From Pseudomonas sp. MWU16-30317 (GTDB lineage: Bacteria > Pseudomonadota > Gammaproteobacteria > Pseudomonadales > Pseudomonadaceae): 64,000 bases of DNA. The notes under the pieces were generated by a model. The model ran no database searches. It was not told the DNA's origin and worked only from the letters and a program-made list of their open reading frames with translations. The stretch lies in contig NZ_JAIWJA010000004.1 of assembly GCF_020515695.1 (NCBI RefSeq), positions 62,001 to 126,000 on the forward strand, given 5' to 3'. Both the position numbers and the translations under genes were made by a program. This document shows positions 26,493-35,080 of the stretch, piece by piece (position 1 is the first letter of the stretch; every line of letters begins with the position of its first letter).

Positions 26493-27425
26493 TCAACGCT
26501 GAGCATTATCGATCAATATCTGCGCAAACTCCTGCGCTGGCCCCACCAGCGCCTCGCCCTTGCGGGTGAGGATGCCGTAATCCTGTGGCGCCAGCCGTAG
26601 CGGCGTCTCCAGCACCTTGAGCAAGCCACTGTCGATATGCGGCCCGACCATCGAGTCGGGCAGCATGGCGATCATCGGCCCGCTCTGCAACACCTGCAGA
26701 AAGGTCTGCATCGAGATCGTATCGATGGTGTTCTTCGGCGTGGCGATGCCGGCACGGGCGAAGGCAGCGTCCATGCGCGCCCGGATCGGCACCCCCACCG
26801 GATAGAGAATCCACGGCCACTTGCCCAGCTCCGCCAAGGGCGTCGGCCCCGACTCGCACAGCGGATGGCGGCTGTTGACGACGATGCTGAAGGGCTCCGG
26901 GCCCAGCGCGGTGAAGTCGTAACGATGCTGCTGACGCTCATCGGTGTAGCGCGCCACGGCCAGGTCCAGGGTGCGGGCGTCGAGCATCTCCATCAGATGA
27001 TCGCTGGTCTGCTCCACCACCTCGATCGACAGCAATGGCCAGCGCTCTTTGATGGTGACGATGGCACCGGGCAACGACACCGCGGTGGCGGCAAAAATAC
27101 CGCCGACCTTGAGATAACCATGACCGCCCTCGCGCAGGCTGCTGATCTGTTCGACGAAACCGCGGGCGTCGTTGAGCGCGATATGGGCATAGCGCACTAC
27201 GTATTCACCGAGGGCAGTCGGCGGCATGCTGCGTGGCAGGCGCTCGAACACGGCAAAGCCGAGCAGGCTTTCGATCTCTTTGAGCATTTTGCTGATGGCC
27301 GGCTGGCTGAGGTTCATCTGCTCGGCAGCGGCATGCATGTTGCGGGTGCGGCCCAGGGTATCGATGAGCACCAGATGGCGAAATTTGAGCCAGTTGCAGA
27401 AGTTCGAAAAGGACAGGTCCGACAT
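26493..27425 (-). CDS. LysR family regulator of the sugar-acid operon
   Basis: Starts at 27425 (MSDLSFSNFCNWLKFRHLV); 310 residues. Helix-turn-helix with MHAAAEQMNLSQPAISKMLKEIESLLG (in part) and an effector domain of the GbpR/CbbR-like type. It is divergent from the FAH-family gene, and two adjacent inverted repeats in the gap are candidate binding sites. In several bacteria LysR proteins of this group (GbpR) respond to pentoses or their acids. Confidence 0.9.
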   Translation of the reverse strand: MSDLSFSNFCNWLKFRHLVLIDTLGRTRNMHAAAEQMNLSQPAISKMLKEIESLLGFAVFERLPRSMPPTALGEYVVRYAHIALNDARGFVEQISSLREGGHGYLKVGGIFAATAVSLPGAIVTIKERWPLLSIEVVEQTSDHLMEMLDARTLDLAVARYTDERQQHRYDFTALGPEPFSIVVNSRHPLCESGPTPLAELGKWPWILYPVGVPIRARMDAAFARAGIATPKNTIDTISMQTFLQVLQSGPMIAMLPDSMVGPHIDSGLLKVLETPLRLAPQDYGILTRKGEALVGPAQEFAQILIDNAQR

Positions 27426-27467
27426 GGGGAAGCCTTTGTTGTGGGGGGTGACGGGCGCAGGTTGGCA

Positions 27468-27505
27468 ATAACCCGGCGTTATCAATGACTGAAGATATGT
27501 CATTG
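27468..27505. promoter_or_regulatory. Two adjacent dyads, candidate LysR operator
   Basis: ATAAC-5-GTTAT (27468-27482) is followed at once by CAATGAC-9-GTCATTG (27483-27505). Both lie between the divergent LysR and FAH-family starts. Confidence 0.55.
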
Positions 27506-27562
27506 GAGTTTATCGGTCACCCCCTCTAGCGTGAAGGCTTTACACAATAAGGAAGGCCTGCG

Positions 27563-28753
27563 ATGACGATCACCCTCACTGCCCAGAATACCCTGCCCGC
27601 CGACGGCCTGGCCGGCACCTTGATCGGTCGCGCCTGGGTGCCGGGCCAGGTCGCAGGGCCTTCGCCAGTGGTGCTGCGCGCCGATGGGGTGTTCGATCTG
27701 TCCGAGCGCTACAGCACGTTGAGCCAATTGCTCGAGGCCGAGGTGCCGTTGCAAGCGGTGCGTGGCATTGCGGGCAAACGCCTGGGCAGCGTCGAGGAGC
27801 TGCTCGCCAATAGCGGCCCCCATGCCGACCCGAGCAAGGCATTCTTGCTCGCTCCGGTGGACCTGCAGGTGATCAAGGCGGCCGGGGTGACCTTTGCTGC
27901 CAGCATGATCGAGCGCGTGATCGAGGAACAAGCCAAGGGCAATCCAGCCAAGGCCGAGAGCGTGCGCGCCACCGTGCAGCAGGCCATCGGCGAAAACTTG
28001 CGCAGTATCAAGCCAGGCTCCGAACAGGCGGCCAGGCTCAAGGCGGTGCTGATCGAACAAGGGCTGTGGTCGCAGTACCTGGAGGTGGGCATCGGCCCCG
28101 ATGCCGAGATCTTCACCAAGGCGCCGGTGCTGGCGGCGATCGGCAGTGGCGGCGAGATCGGTATTCATCCCAAATCGGAGTGGAACAACCCCGAACCCGA
28201 GGTGGTGCTGGCGGTCAACAGCCGCGGACAGATCGTGGGGGCGACCCTGGGCAACGACGTCAATCTGCGCGACTTCGAGGGCCGCAGTGCGCTGCTGCTG
28301 AGCAAGGCCAAGGACAACAACGCCTCGTGCGCCATCGGCCCGTTCATCCGCCTGTTCGATGAACACTTCAGCCTCGACGACGTGCGCCGCTGCGTAGTCG
28401 GTCTTGAGGTGCGTGGCGAAGACGGTTACGTGCTGCAGGGCTCCAGCTCCATGGATCAGATCAGCCGTGATCCCGAAGATCTCGCCGGCCAGGCGCTTAA
28501 TGCCAACCACCAGTATCCGGACGGCTTCGTGCTGTTCCTCGGGACGCTGTTCGCGCCCACCGAGGACCGCGACCATGCCGGCGGCGGCTTCACCCACAAG
28601 CTGGGCGACCAAGTGAGCATCAGCTCGCCGCTGCTGGGCACCCTGCGCAATCAGGTCACCCATAGCAGCGACGCCGCGCCCTGGACCTTCGGCGTCGGCG
28701 CGCTGCTGCGCAATCTGGCCGGGCGCGGGTTGCTGTCACCCGACTCACACTGA
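27563..28753 (+). CDS. Fumarylacetoacetate-hydrolase-family protein, probable 2-keto-3-deoxy-sugar-acid dehydratase
   Basis: 396 residues with an AAGGA ribosome site. The C-terminal FAH domain keeps acidic metal-binding features (EIGIHPKSEWNNPEPEVVLAVN in part, DVNLRDFEGRSALLLSKAKDNN in part, GSSSMDQISRD). Proteins of this kind, such as KdaD/XylX-type, remove water from 2-keto-3-deoxy-pentonate to give 2-ketoglutarate semialdehyde. The next gene encodes a sugar-acid dehydratase, which would make that substrate, so the pathway assignment (oxidative pentose route) is well supported by context. The exact sugar, arabinose or xylose, is not. Confidence 0.85.
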   Translation: MTITLTAQNTLPADGLAGTLIGRAWVPGQVAGPSPVVLRADGVFDLSERYSTLSQLLEAEVPLQAVRGIAGKRLGSVEELLANSGPHADPSKAFLLAPVDLQVIKAAGVTFAASMIERVIEEQAKGNPAKAESVRATVQQAIGENLRSIKPGSEQAARLKAVLIEQGLWSQYLEVGIGPDAEIFTKAPVLAAIGSGGEIGIHPKSEWNNPEPEVVLAVNSRGQIVGATLGNDVNLRDFEGRSALLLSKAKDNNASCAIGPFIRLFDEHFSLDDVRRCVVGLEVRGEDGYVLQGSSSMDQISRDPEDLAGQALNANHQYPDGFVLFLGTLFAPTEDRDHAGGGFTHKLGDQVSISSPLLGTLRNQVTHSSDAAPWTFGVGALLRNLAGRGLLSPDSH

Positions 28754-28784
28754 CCGCGCGTAACATTGACCAACCTGCAACCGA

Positions 28785-28808
28785 TCGCGAGGGGGCTTGC
28801 CCCCGACT
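28785..28808. repeat. Short REP element
   Basis: gcgagggggcttgcccccg matches the core of the gtagcgaggggg-type Pseudomonas REP and lies in the gap between the FAH-family and dehydratase genes. Confidence 0.6.
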
Positions 28809-28838
28809 GCACTCCCATAACTACAAGAGCACACCGCC

Positions 28839-30626
28839 ATGAGCGATACCCGCCCCCGTCCCCTGCGCAGCCAGCAGTGGTTCGACGACCCCGAACACGC
28901 CGACATGACCGCGCTCTACGTCGAGCGCTACATGAACTACGGCCTGACCCGCGACGAGCTGCAATCCGGCCGGCCGATCATCGGCATCGCCCAGACCGGC
29001 AGTGACCTGACCCCCTGCAATCGTCATCACATCGAACTGGCCCAGCGCGTCAAGGCCGGCATTCGCGACGCGGGCGGCATCCCCATGGAGTTCCCGGTCC
29101 ACCCGATCGCCGAACAGAGCCGCCGCCCGACCGCCGCGCTGGATCGCAACCTGGCTTACCTGGGGCTGGTGGAAATCCTCCATGGCTACCCGCTCGATGG
29201 CGTGGTGCTGACCACCGGTTGCGACAAGACCACCCCCGCCTGCCTGATGGCGGCGGCGACCACCGACCTCCCCGCCATCGTGCTCTCCGGCGGGCCGATG
29301 CTCGATGGCTGGCACAAGGGCCAGTTGATCGGCTCCGGCACCGTGCTGTGGCACGCCCGCAACCTGATGGCCGCCGGCGAGATCAACTACGAAGGCTTCA
29401 TGGAAATGACCACCGCCGCCTCGCCGTCGGTGGGCCACTGCAACACCATGGGCACGGCGCTGTCGATGAACGCTCTGGCCGAAGCCCTGGGCATGTCGCT
29501 GCCGGGCTGCGCGAGCATCCCGGCGCCCTATCGCGAGCGCGGGCAGATGGCCTATGCCACCGGCAAGCGCATCTGCGACCTGGTGCGCGAGGACATCCGG
29601 CCGTCGCAGATCATGACCCGCCCGGCGTTCGAGAACGCCATCAAGGTGGCGTCTGCACTCGGCGCCTCCAGCAACTGCCCGCCGCACCTGATCGCGATCG
29701 CCCGGCACATGGGCGTCGAGCTGAGTCTGGCGGATTGGCAAGCGCTGGGCGAAGACGTCCCCCTGCTGGTCAACTGCATGCCGGCCGGCAAGTACCTGGG
29801 CGAGAGTTTTCACCGCGCCGGTGGCGTACCGGCGGTGATGCACGAGCTGCGCAAGGCCGGCCAGCTGCATGAAGACTGCGCCACGGTCAGCGGCAAGACC
29901 ATCGGCCAGATCGTCAGCGCTACCGCCAGCAGCGATGCCGATGTGATCCAGCCATACGACAATCCGCTCAAGCACCGCGCCGGCTTCATTGTGCTGAGCG
30001 GCAACTTTTTCGATAGCGCGATCATGAAGATGTCTGTGGTCGGCGAAGCGTTTCGCAAGACGTATCTTTCGGAGCCGGGCGCGGAGAACAGCTTCGAAGC
30101 CCGCGCCATCGTCTTCGAAGGGCCCGAGGACTATCACGCGCGCATCAACGATCCGTCGCTGGACATCGACGAGCGCTGCATTCTGGTGATTCGCGGCGCC
30201 GGTACCGTGGGCTATCCGGGCAGCGCCGAGGTGGTCAACATGGCGCCGCCGGCAGCCTTGATCAAACAAGGCATCGACTCGCTGCCGTGCCTGGGCGATG
30301 GTCGCCAGAGCGGTACGTCGGCCAGCCCGTCGATCCTCAACATGTCCCCCGAAGCGGCCGTGGGCGGCGGCCTGGCGCTGCTGAAAACCAATGACCGGCT
30401 GCGCGTCGACCTCAACAACCGCAGCGTCAACCTGCTGGTGGACGAGGCCGAGATGGCCGAGCGCCGCGCCGCCTGGGCGCCCAGCTATCCGGCTTCACAG
30501 ACGCCCTGGCAGGAGTTGTATCGCCAATTGGTGGGCCAGCTGTCGACCGGCGGCTGCCTGGAGCCGGCGACGCTGCACCTGCGCGTGATCGCCCGTACCG
30601 GCGGCGAGCCGCGCCATTCCCACTAA
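28839..30626 (+). CDS. IlvD/Edd family sugar-acid dehydratase (pentonate type)
   Basis: 595 residues, an iron-sulfur dehydratase. Family features are TGSDLTPCNRHHIELAQRVK (in part), the cluster cysteines in TTGCDKTTPACLM and VGHCNTMGTALSMNA, and the C-terminal GDGRQSGTSASPSILNMSPEAAVGG (in part). The GDGRQSGTSASPSILN form is that of arabonate/xylonate dehydratases rather than dihydroxy-acid dehydratase IlvD or phosphogluconate dehydratase Edd. It would turn a pentonate (L-arabinonate or D-xylonate) into 2-keto-3-deoxy-pentonate, the substrate of the FAH-family protein before it. Confidence 0.92.
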   Translation: MSDTRPRPLRSQQWFDDPEHADMTALYVERYMNYGLTRDELQSGRPIIGIAQTGSDLTPCNRHHIELAQRVKAGIRDAGGIPMEFPVHPIAEQSRRPTAALDRNLAYLGLVEILHGYPLDGVVLTTGCDKTTPACLMAAATTDLPAIVLSGGPMLDGWHKGQLIGSGTVLWHARNLMAAGEINYEGFMEMTTAASPSVGHCNTMGTALSMNALAEALGMSLPGCASIPAPYRERGQMAYATGKRICDLVREDIRPSQIMTRPAFENAIKVASALGASSNCPPHLIAIARHMGVELSLADWQALGEDVPLLVNCMPAGKYLGESFHRAGGVPAVMHELRKAGQLHEDCATVSGKTIGQIVSATASSDADVIQPYDNPLKHRAGFIVLSGNFFDSAIMKMSVVGEAFRKTYLSEPGAENSFEARAIVFEGPEDYHARINDPSLDIDERCILVIRGAGTVGYPGSAEVVNMAPPAALIKQGIDSLPCLGDGRQSGTSASPSILNMSPEAAVGGGLALLKTNDRLRVDLNNRSVNLLVDEAEMAERRAAWAPSYPASQTPWQELYRQLVGQLSTGGCLEPATLHLRVIARTGGEPRHSH

Positions 30627-30638
30627 GCGCTTCGCCGC

Positions 30639-30702
30639 CGGGCGGGCGCGCCTGCTCCCAGATTTACCTGTGTAAACCTTTGGGAGCGGGCGTGCGCGCC
30701 CG
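30639..30702. repeat. REPIN-like inverted repeat
   Basis: ggcgggcgcgcctgctccca (30641-30660) faces tgggagcgggcgtgcgcgcc (30681-30700) around acctgtgtaaacct. It separates the dehydratase and isomerase genes. Confidence 0.7.
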
Positions 30703-30835
30703 GGGGCGCCAGGGTCCAGGAGGCGACAAGGGCTTTTTGACGTGTTTACTTCAACCCCCTTGTTGCTGCCGCGCTTGCATCTGCCTAGCATCTAATCCGA
30801 GCGTTCATAACAATAAAGAGCTTCGGAGAACAACA

Positions 30836-31738
30836 ATGAAGATCGCCCTCGACCCCTACATGCACCGCCACCTGAGCTTGCCCGAGCTGTGCCGGAAAAC
30901 GGCCGAAATGGGTTTCGAATACCTGGAGATGTCGCCGCGCGATGATTTTCTGCCCTGGTGGGTGCATCCGCGCGCCCACAAGGAGCGCATCGGCGAATTC
31001 AACAAGGCCCTGCGTGATCATGGCCTGCAGTTGGCGTCGATCCTGCCGATGTACCGCTGGGCCAGCCCCCATGAAGACGAACGACGCACCGCCGTCGAAC
31101 ACTGGAAACAGGCCATCCAGATCGCCGTGGACATGGGCTGCACCACCATGAACTCGGAATTCGGTCGCGGCCCGTCGCCCGATCGTGGCCATACCGTGAG
31201 TTGCTGCGGCGGCATGCACAGCCACGAATCCAGTGAAGCGGCCTGGTGGCGCTCGATGGAAGAGTTGGTGCCGATTCTGGAACACGAAGGCGTCACCCTG
31301 AACGTCGAACCGCACCCTGAAGACTGGTGCGAAACCTTGAACCCGGCGCTGGACATCATCAAGACCATCGGCTCGGACAACGTCAAGTTCCTGTATTGCG
31401 CACCGCACACCTATTACTTCGGCGACGACATGGCGAAGATGATCGCCGAGGCGGGCTCGATGATCGCCCATGTGCACATCGCCGACACCTACAACCACAA
31501 GGCGTCCTCGGGGCTGCGCTATATCGTCAATCCACCGGGGGCGAAGGTCACGGTGCACCAGCACATGGACATGCATCAGGGCGAGATCGACTGGGACGTG
31601 TTTTTCGGCGCGCTGGCCAAGACCGGCTTCGACGGTATCGTCACGGCGTGCGTGTTCGGCTGGGAAGAGCGCGCGGATGAGTCGGGCAAATTCATGCGCC
31701 AGGAAATCCAGAAGTACGTGGACAAGTATTTTCGTTGA
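30836..31738 (+). CDS. Sugar phosphate isomerase/epimerase family TIM-barrel protein
   Basis: Starts at 30836 (MKIALDPYMHRHLSL) after a CGGAG ribosome site; 300 residues of an AP-endonuclease-2/xylose-isomerase-like barrel. Probable metal ligands are in NVEPHPEDW, HIADTYNHK and the C-terminal GFDGIVTACVFGWEE. Members include inosose dehydratase and sugar 2-keto epimerases. Downstream of the pentonate genes, it may process a sugar or sugar acid feeding that route; the 209-base gap with a REPIN leaves co-transcription open. Confidence 0.87.
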   Translation: MKIALDPYMHRHLSLPELCRKTAEMGFEYLEMSPRDDFLPWWVHPRAHKERIGEFNKALRDHGLQLASILPMYRWASPHEDERRTAVEHWKQAIQIAVDMGCTTMNSEFGRGPSPDRGHTVSCCGGMHSHESSEAAWWRSMEELVPILEHEGVTLNVEPHPEDWCETLNPALDIIKTIGSDNVKFLYCAPHTYYFGDDMAKMIAEAGSMIAHVHIADTYNHKASSGLRYIVNPPGAKVTVHQHMDMHQGEIDWDVFFGALAKTGFDGIVTACVFGWEERADESGKFMRQEIQKYVDKYFR

Positions 31739-31756
31739 TTGCTGGCGGCCTTTAGG

Positions 31757-31833
31757 GCCGCTTCGCGGGCCAGCCCTGCTCCCACGTTCCAGCGTCGTAC
31801 ACCTGTGGGAGCGAGGCTGGCCCGCGAAGCGGC
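31757..31833. repeat. REPIN: inverted REP pair
   Basis: gccgcttcgcgggccagccc (31757-31776) plus tgctcccac faces gtgggagcgaggctggcccg (31805-31824) plus cgaagcggc; nearly perfect 29-base arms. It follows the isomerase gene and probably also acts as a transcript end. Confidence 0.85.
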
Positions 31834-31939
31834 GCGCTCGGATGATGTCACTGCCCTGCACCTGAACAATATTTAAGCTTTATCCCCCCCGTTGGTTATG
31901 GTTTATTGGCAGCCTTTTCCCCCTGCCAAGGATTTGCCC

Positions 31940-32317
31940 ATGCCTGCCTCCCGCCTGAAACTGCTGTTCGCCGGTACCTCTGTGCTGCTCGGCTGCCTGC
32001 TGTCGCCATTGGCCTTTGCCCACGCCCACCTGAAAACCCAGACGCCGGCCGCCGATGCCACGGTTGCCGCGCCCACCGAGCTGCGCCTGAGTTTTTCCGA
32101 AGGTGTCGAGCCGAGCTTCAGCCAGGTCACCGTGACCGGTGCAGATGGCAAAAGTGTCGCGGTCAAGGCACTGAACACCGCCACCGGCGATAACAAGACC
32201 CTGATCGTGACCCCCGCCGCACCGCTGGCGGCCGGCAAATACAAGGTGCAGTGGCAGGTGCTGTCGGTGGACACCCACAAGAGCAACGGCGACTACAGCT
32301 TCACGGTTGGCCAGTAA
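31940..32317 (+). CDS. copC: Periplasmic copper-binding protein CopC
   Basis: Starts at 31940 (MPASRLKLLFAGTSVLLG) with AAGGA upstream; 125 residues. A signal peptide ends at LAFA-HAHL, so the mature protein starts with the His of the copper site, as in known CopC proteins. The cupredoxin-like fold shows TELRLSFSEGVEPSFSQV (in part) and the C-terminal SVDTHKSNGDYSFTV with a second His. It carries copper in the periplasm and works with CopD, encoded 3 bases downstream. The Met-rich Cu(I) segment of plasmid CopC is absent. Confidence 0.93.
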   Translation: MPASRLKLLFAGTSVLLGCLLSPLAFAHAHLKTQTPAADATVAAPTELRLSFSEGVEPSFSQVTVTGADGKSVAVKALNTATGDNKTLIVTPAAPLAAGKYKVQWQVLSVDTHKSNGDYSFTVGQ

Positions 32318-32320
32318 TTC

Positions 32321-33172
32321 ATGAGCGTTCTGGTCCTGCTGCGGTTCGTGCACTTTTCGGCGGTGCTGGTGTTGTTCGGGGTCAGCGTGTTTCGGCCATT
32401 GCTGGTCGGCTCACCGGCCCTGCTGGCCAACCTGCGCCGGCGCATGGACCCGTTTTTGTGCATCATCGCGCTGCTGGCGTTTCTCAGCGCGGTCGGCTGG
32501 CTGCTCGCGGCGGCCGCCGACATGGCGGGTTCATGGCCGGTGGGCGTCAAGGCCGAGACGCTGCGCAAGGTGCTGTTCGAGACCTTCTTCGGCAAGGTCT
32601 GGGCCGTGCACGTGGTGTTGTGCCTGGTGCAACTGGTCTACTGGCGTATTCCCGGCGGGCGGTCGGCGCGCATTCCACTGGTGCTGGCCAGCCTCGTGCT
32701 GCTGACCCTGGCACCGGTCGGGCATGGCGCGATGTTCAACGGTATCGCTGGCGTGTTGTTGATCGCCAACCAGGCCCTGCACCTGGCGTGCACCGGTGCC
32801 TGGCTGGGGGCGCTGACCTTGCTCGCATGGGTCCAGAACCGCCCGCAGGACCACGACCTGCGCGCCCTGCTGGCACGCTTCAGTGGCTATGGGCTGTGGC
32901 TGGTGGCAGGCATCATCGCCTCCGGGATCATCAACGTGCGGGCCATGACCGGTACCTTCTTGCCTGGGGCGTCAGGCTTTGCCTGGGTGCTGGGCATCAA
33001 ACTGGTATTGGTGCTGGGGATGCTGATCCTGGCCAATTACAACCGCCGCTGCAGCGCGACAGCCAGCCTGGAACGCCTGCGCGCCAGTGTTTCGGCGGAA
33101 TGGCTGCTGGGCTTCGGTGCGTTGGCGGCGGTATCGCTGCTGGGTACCCTGGCTCCTGTGCCGCTCAACTGA
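32321..33172 (+). CDS. copD: CopD family copper-transport membrane protein
   Basis: 283 residues with about eight membrane segments. Conserved residues are His11 in LLRFVHFSAVLVLFG, GHGAMFNG, and HLACTGAWLGAL. CopD is thought to move copper from CopC across the inner membrane. Starts 3 bases after copC, so the two are translated together. No copA, copB or copRS gene is nearby, as in other chromosomal copCD pairs. Confidence 0.92.
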   Translation: MSVLVLLRFVHFSAVLVLFGVSVFRPLLVGSPALLANLRRRMDPFLCIIALLAFLSAVGWLLAAAADMAGSWPVGVKAETLRKVLFETFFGKVWAVHVVLCLVQLVYWRIPGGRSARIPLVLASLVLLTLAPVGHGAMFNGIAGVLLIANQALHLACTGAWLGALTLLAWVQNRPQDHDLRALLARFSGYGLWLVAGIIASGIINVRAMTGTFLPGASGFAWVLGIKLVLVLGMLILANYNRRCSATASLERLRASVSAEWLLGFGALAAVSLLGTLAPVPLN

Positions 33173-33284
33173 GTCGGTCATGTCGGCAGTTCGTCCGGCG
33201 CCGCATGCAAATCCGCAGCGGCGCAGTGATCGGCCGGGTATACTGCCGCGCTCAATTACCACTGTGTACGTTTCGGAGTCGTTT

Positions 33285-33542
33285 ATGCCTGCCAAGCCCC
33301 CTACTGTCGCCGCCGCACCAGACACCGGCATCGAGGCTGACATCGACGCCGCTGCGGTCGCACCCGAAACCGCCTCCGCTCAAGACAGCAAAGCTGCCGT
33401 TCCGGCCTTCCGCTTTCCTTTCAACGCAGGCGCATTGACCAAGCCGGGCCCGGCCAACTATCCGGGCGCTGGCAAATCCAACCACGACAAGACGCCGGGC
33501 CGCGCCCCTAACGGCACGCGCCGCTCGATGGGCAAGCGCTGA
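33285..33542 (+). CDS. Small Ala/Pro-rich hypothetical protein
   Basis: 85 residues starting at 33285 after CGGAG. The first half is Ala/Asp/Glu/Pro-rich (low complexity), the second basic (GKSNHDKTPGRAPNGTRRSM). No signal peptide or membrane segment. It resembles small proteins of unknown role seen in pseudomonads. Codon use is like its neighbours. It may be disordered and bind nucleic acid, but nothing in the sequence proves it. Confidence 0.65.
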   Translation: MPAKPPTVAAAPDTGIEADIDAAAVAPETASAQDSKAAVPAFRFPFNAGALTKPGPANYPGAGKSNHDKTPGRAPNGTRRSMGKR

Positions 33543-33548
33543 CAGCGA

Positions 33549-33791
33549 TCAAGGCGTCACCGGGACATTGGTGGTAACCAGGTGCGGCTGCGGCGCGCTA
33601 TTGCGGATCACTTCACTGACCAGTTGCTGCGGGCCCCGGTGGCAACGGTATTTGACGCCGCGCCGCGCCGGCATGGCATTGACCGTCTCCATGCATTCGG
33701 CCTCCGAGGCATACGCCACGCGCTTGCGCTCATCGACACACCCTTCCGTACCGCTGCACAGTGTCATCACTACGAAAAAGACTGTCATCAT
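33549..33791 (-). CDS. Small exported Cys-rich hypothetical protein
   Basis: The ATG at 33791 has AAGGAG 9 bases upstream and gives 80 residues; the longer frame to 33971 is not supported. An N-terminal hydrophobic run (MMTVFFVVMTLCSG) suggests export or a membrane anchor. Four cysteines (in LCSGTEGC, ECMETV and YRCHRG) could form two disulfides. Function unknown. It converges on the previous small gene with 6 bases between the stops. Confidence 0.65.
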   Translation of the reverse strand: MMTVFFVVMTLCSGTEGCVDERKRVAYASEAECMETVNAMPARRGVKYRCHRGPQQLVSEVIRNSAPQPHLVTTNVPVTP

Positions 33792-34194
33792 TGCCGAGAT
33801 CTCCTTGCTTGCCGGGCGGTGACCCACAGTCGTCCGTGCTCGGGGCATGGCTGCCACAAACGGTCTGAAAGGCTGCGGAAATAGCCAATGGGGAAGCGCC
33901 TGGCGGCTGCCAAAACGGGGATTTGCCCATCGATTGAGGCGGATTCTGCGCTTGGATATCAGGGCGAACAATGGCCCAAGGCCGCCACCCGTCGGAATAA
34001 CGTCATATAGCTAACGAAATTTTCACGTTATTTTTAACTTGTTGATTTATATGGATTTTATAAGTGACGATAACTTGGCGCGCTAATTCCGAGTGATTTT
34101 CGTTACACCGCTATATTGGCGCCAATAACTCCCACACTGGCGGTAAACCCCCGGTCTAGAAGGGTTTATCGCAGTTTCCGGCATCTTGGTGACG
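33792..34194. other. Intergenic region with AT-rich island and palindromes
   Basis: 403 bases without a supported gene. Bases 34010-34130 are strongly AT-rich against the surroundings and contain TAACG-9-CGTTA (near 34012-34030) and a perfect 14-base palindrome TATTGGCGCCAATA at 34114-34127. It lies upstream of the small exported gene and downstream of the SDR gene, so a regulated promoter for the former is the simplest reading. A small RNA cannot be excluded. Confidence 0.45.
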
Positions 34195-34974
34195 TCAGCC
34201 GCGGCCGGCAAAAGGCATATTAGTGGCCATCACCGTCATATTCAGCACGTTGGCCGACAGCGGCAGCGATGCCATGTAACGCACGGCTTCGGCCACATCC
34301 TTCACGTCGCACATCGGCTCCACCGCTGTAGTGCCATTGGCCTGCAGCACGCCCTTGGTCATGCGCGCCGACAGTTCGGTCAGGGCATTGCCGATGTCGA
34401 TCTGGCCTGCGGCGATATTGAATGCTCGTCCATCCAGCGCCAGGGTCTTGGTCAGGCCCAGCACGGCGTGCTTGCTGGCGGTATAGGGAGCGCTGAACGG
34501 CCGCGGGGTGTGGGCCGAGATCGAGCCGTTGTTGATGATCCGCCCGCCCTGAGGCTGTTGCCGACGCATGAGTGCGAAGGCGCCACGGCTGCACAGGTAC
34601 ACGCCGGTCACGTTGGTGTTGATGACGTTGAGCCAGTCCTCGACGGGCAGCTCGTCGATAGGCACGGCCTTGGCGCCGATGCCGGCATTGTTGAAGATCA
34701 CATCGAGGCGGCCATAGACCTCTTCCACGGTGGTGAACAGGGCGTCGACACTGGCCTGGTCGCGCACGTCGGTAGAAATGGCCAGGGCTTCGCGCCCTTG
34801 CGCGCGAAGCTCTTGCGCCAGGGCTTCCAGCGGCTCGATGCGACGCCCGGCCAGTGCCAGTCGATAGCCATCGGCGGCGAGCTCCAGGGCTACGGCGCGG
34901 CCGATGCCACTGCCGGCGCCGGTCACCAGCGCGATCTTGCCGTGGGCGGGAGTGGTCGGGTTGTTATCGGACAT
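34195..34974 (-). CDS. Short-chain dehydrogenase/reductase
   Basis: The AGGAG at 34983-34987 is 8 bases from the ATG at 34974 but only 2 from that at 34980, so the second ATG is preferred; 259 residues. Classical SDR: cofactor motif TGAGSGIG near residue 20, NNAG near 90, the catalytic Ser (NGSISAH) near 149 and YTASK with Tyr and Lys near 163-167. It oxidises or reduces an alcohol/ketone with NAD(P). Substrate unknown. The C-terminal part resembles Pseudomonas SDRs annotated as YdfG/serine-dehydrogenase-like. Confidence 0.92.
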   Translation of the reverse strand: MSDNNPTTPAHGKIALVTGAGSGIGRAVALELAADGYRLALAGRRIEPLEALAQELRAQGREALAISTDVRDQASVDALFTTVEEVYGRLDVIFNNAGIGAKAVPIDELPVEDWLNVINTNVTGVYLCSRGAFALMRRQQPQGGRIINNGSISAHTPRPFSAPYTASKHAVLGLTKTLALDGRAFNIAAGQIDIGNALTELSARMTKGVLQANGTTAVEPMCDVKDVAEAVRYMASLPLSANVLNMTVMATNMPFAGRG

Positions 34975-35080
34975 TGTCATGACTCCTGGGCAGTTATGCA
35001 GCGGGGGCAGAGCGGTGCGCTCAAAGGCCTACAGCATAGACTGCCTGCCACCGTTGCCGCCAAGGCTAATTCCAGCCGGT

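Noticed and set aside
32251..33438. 395-codon plus-strand frame across copD
   Set aside because: copD in the other frame has clear membrane segments and couples to copC; this frame is a Gly/Arg-rich shadow.
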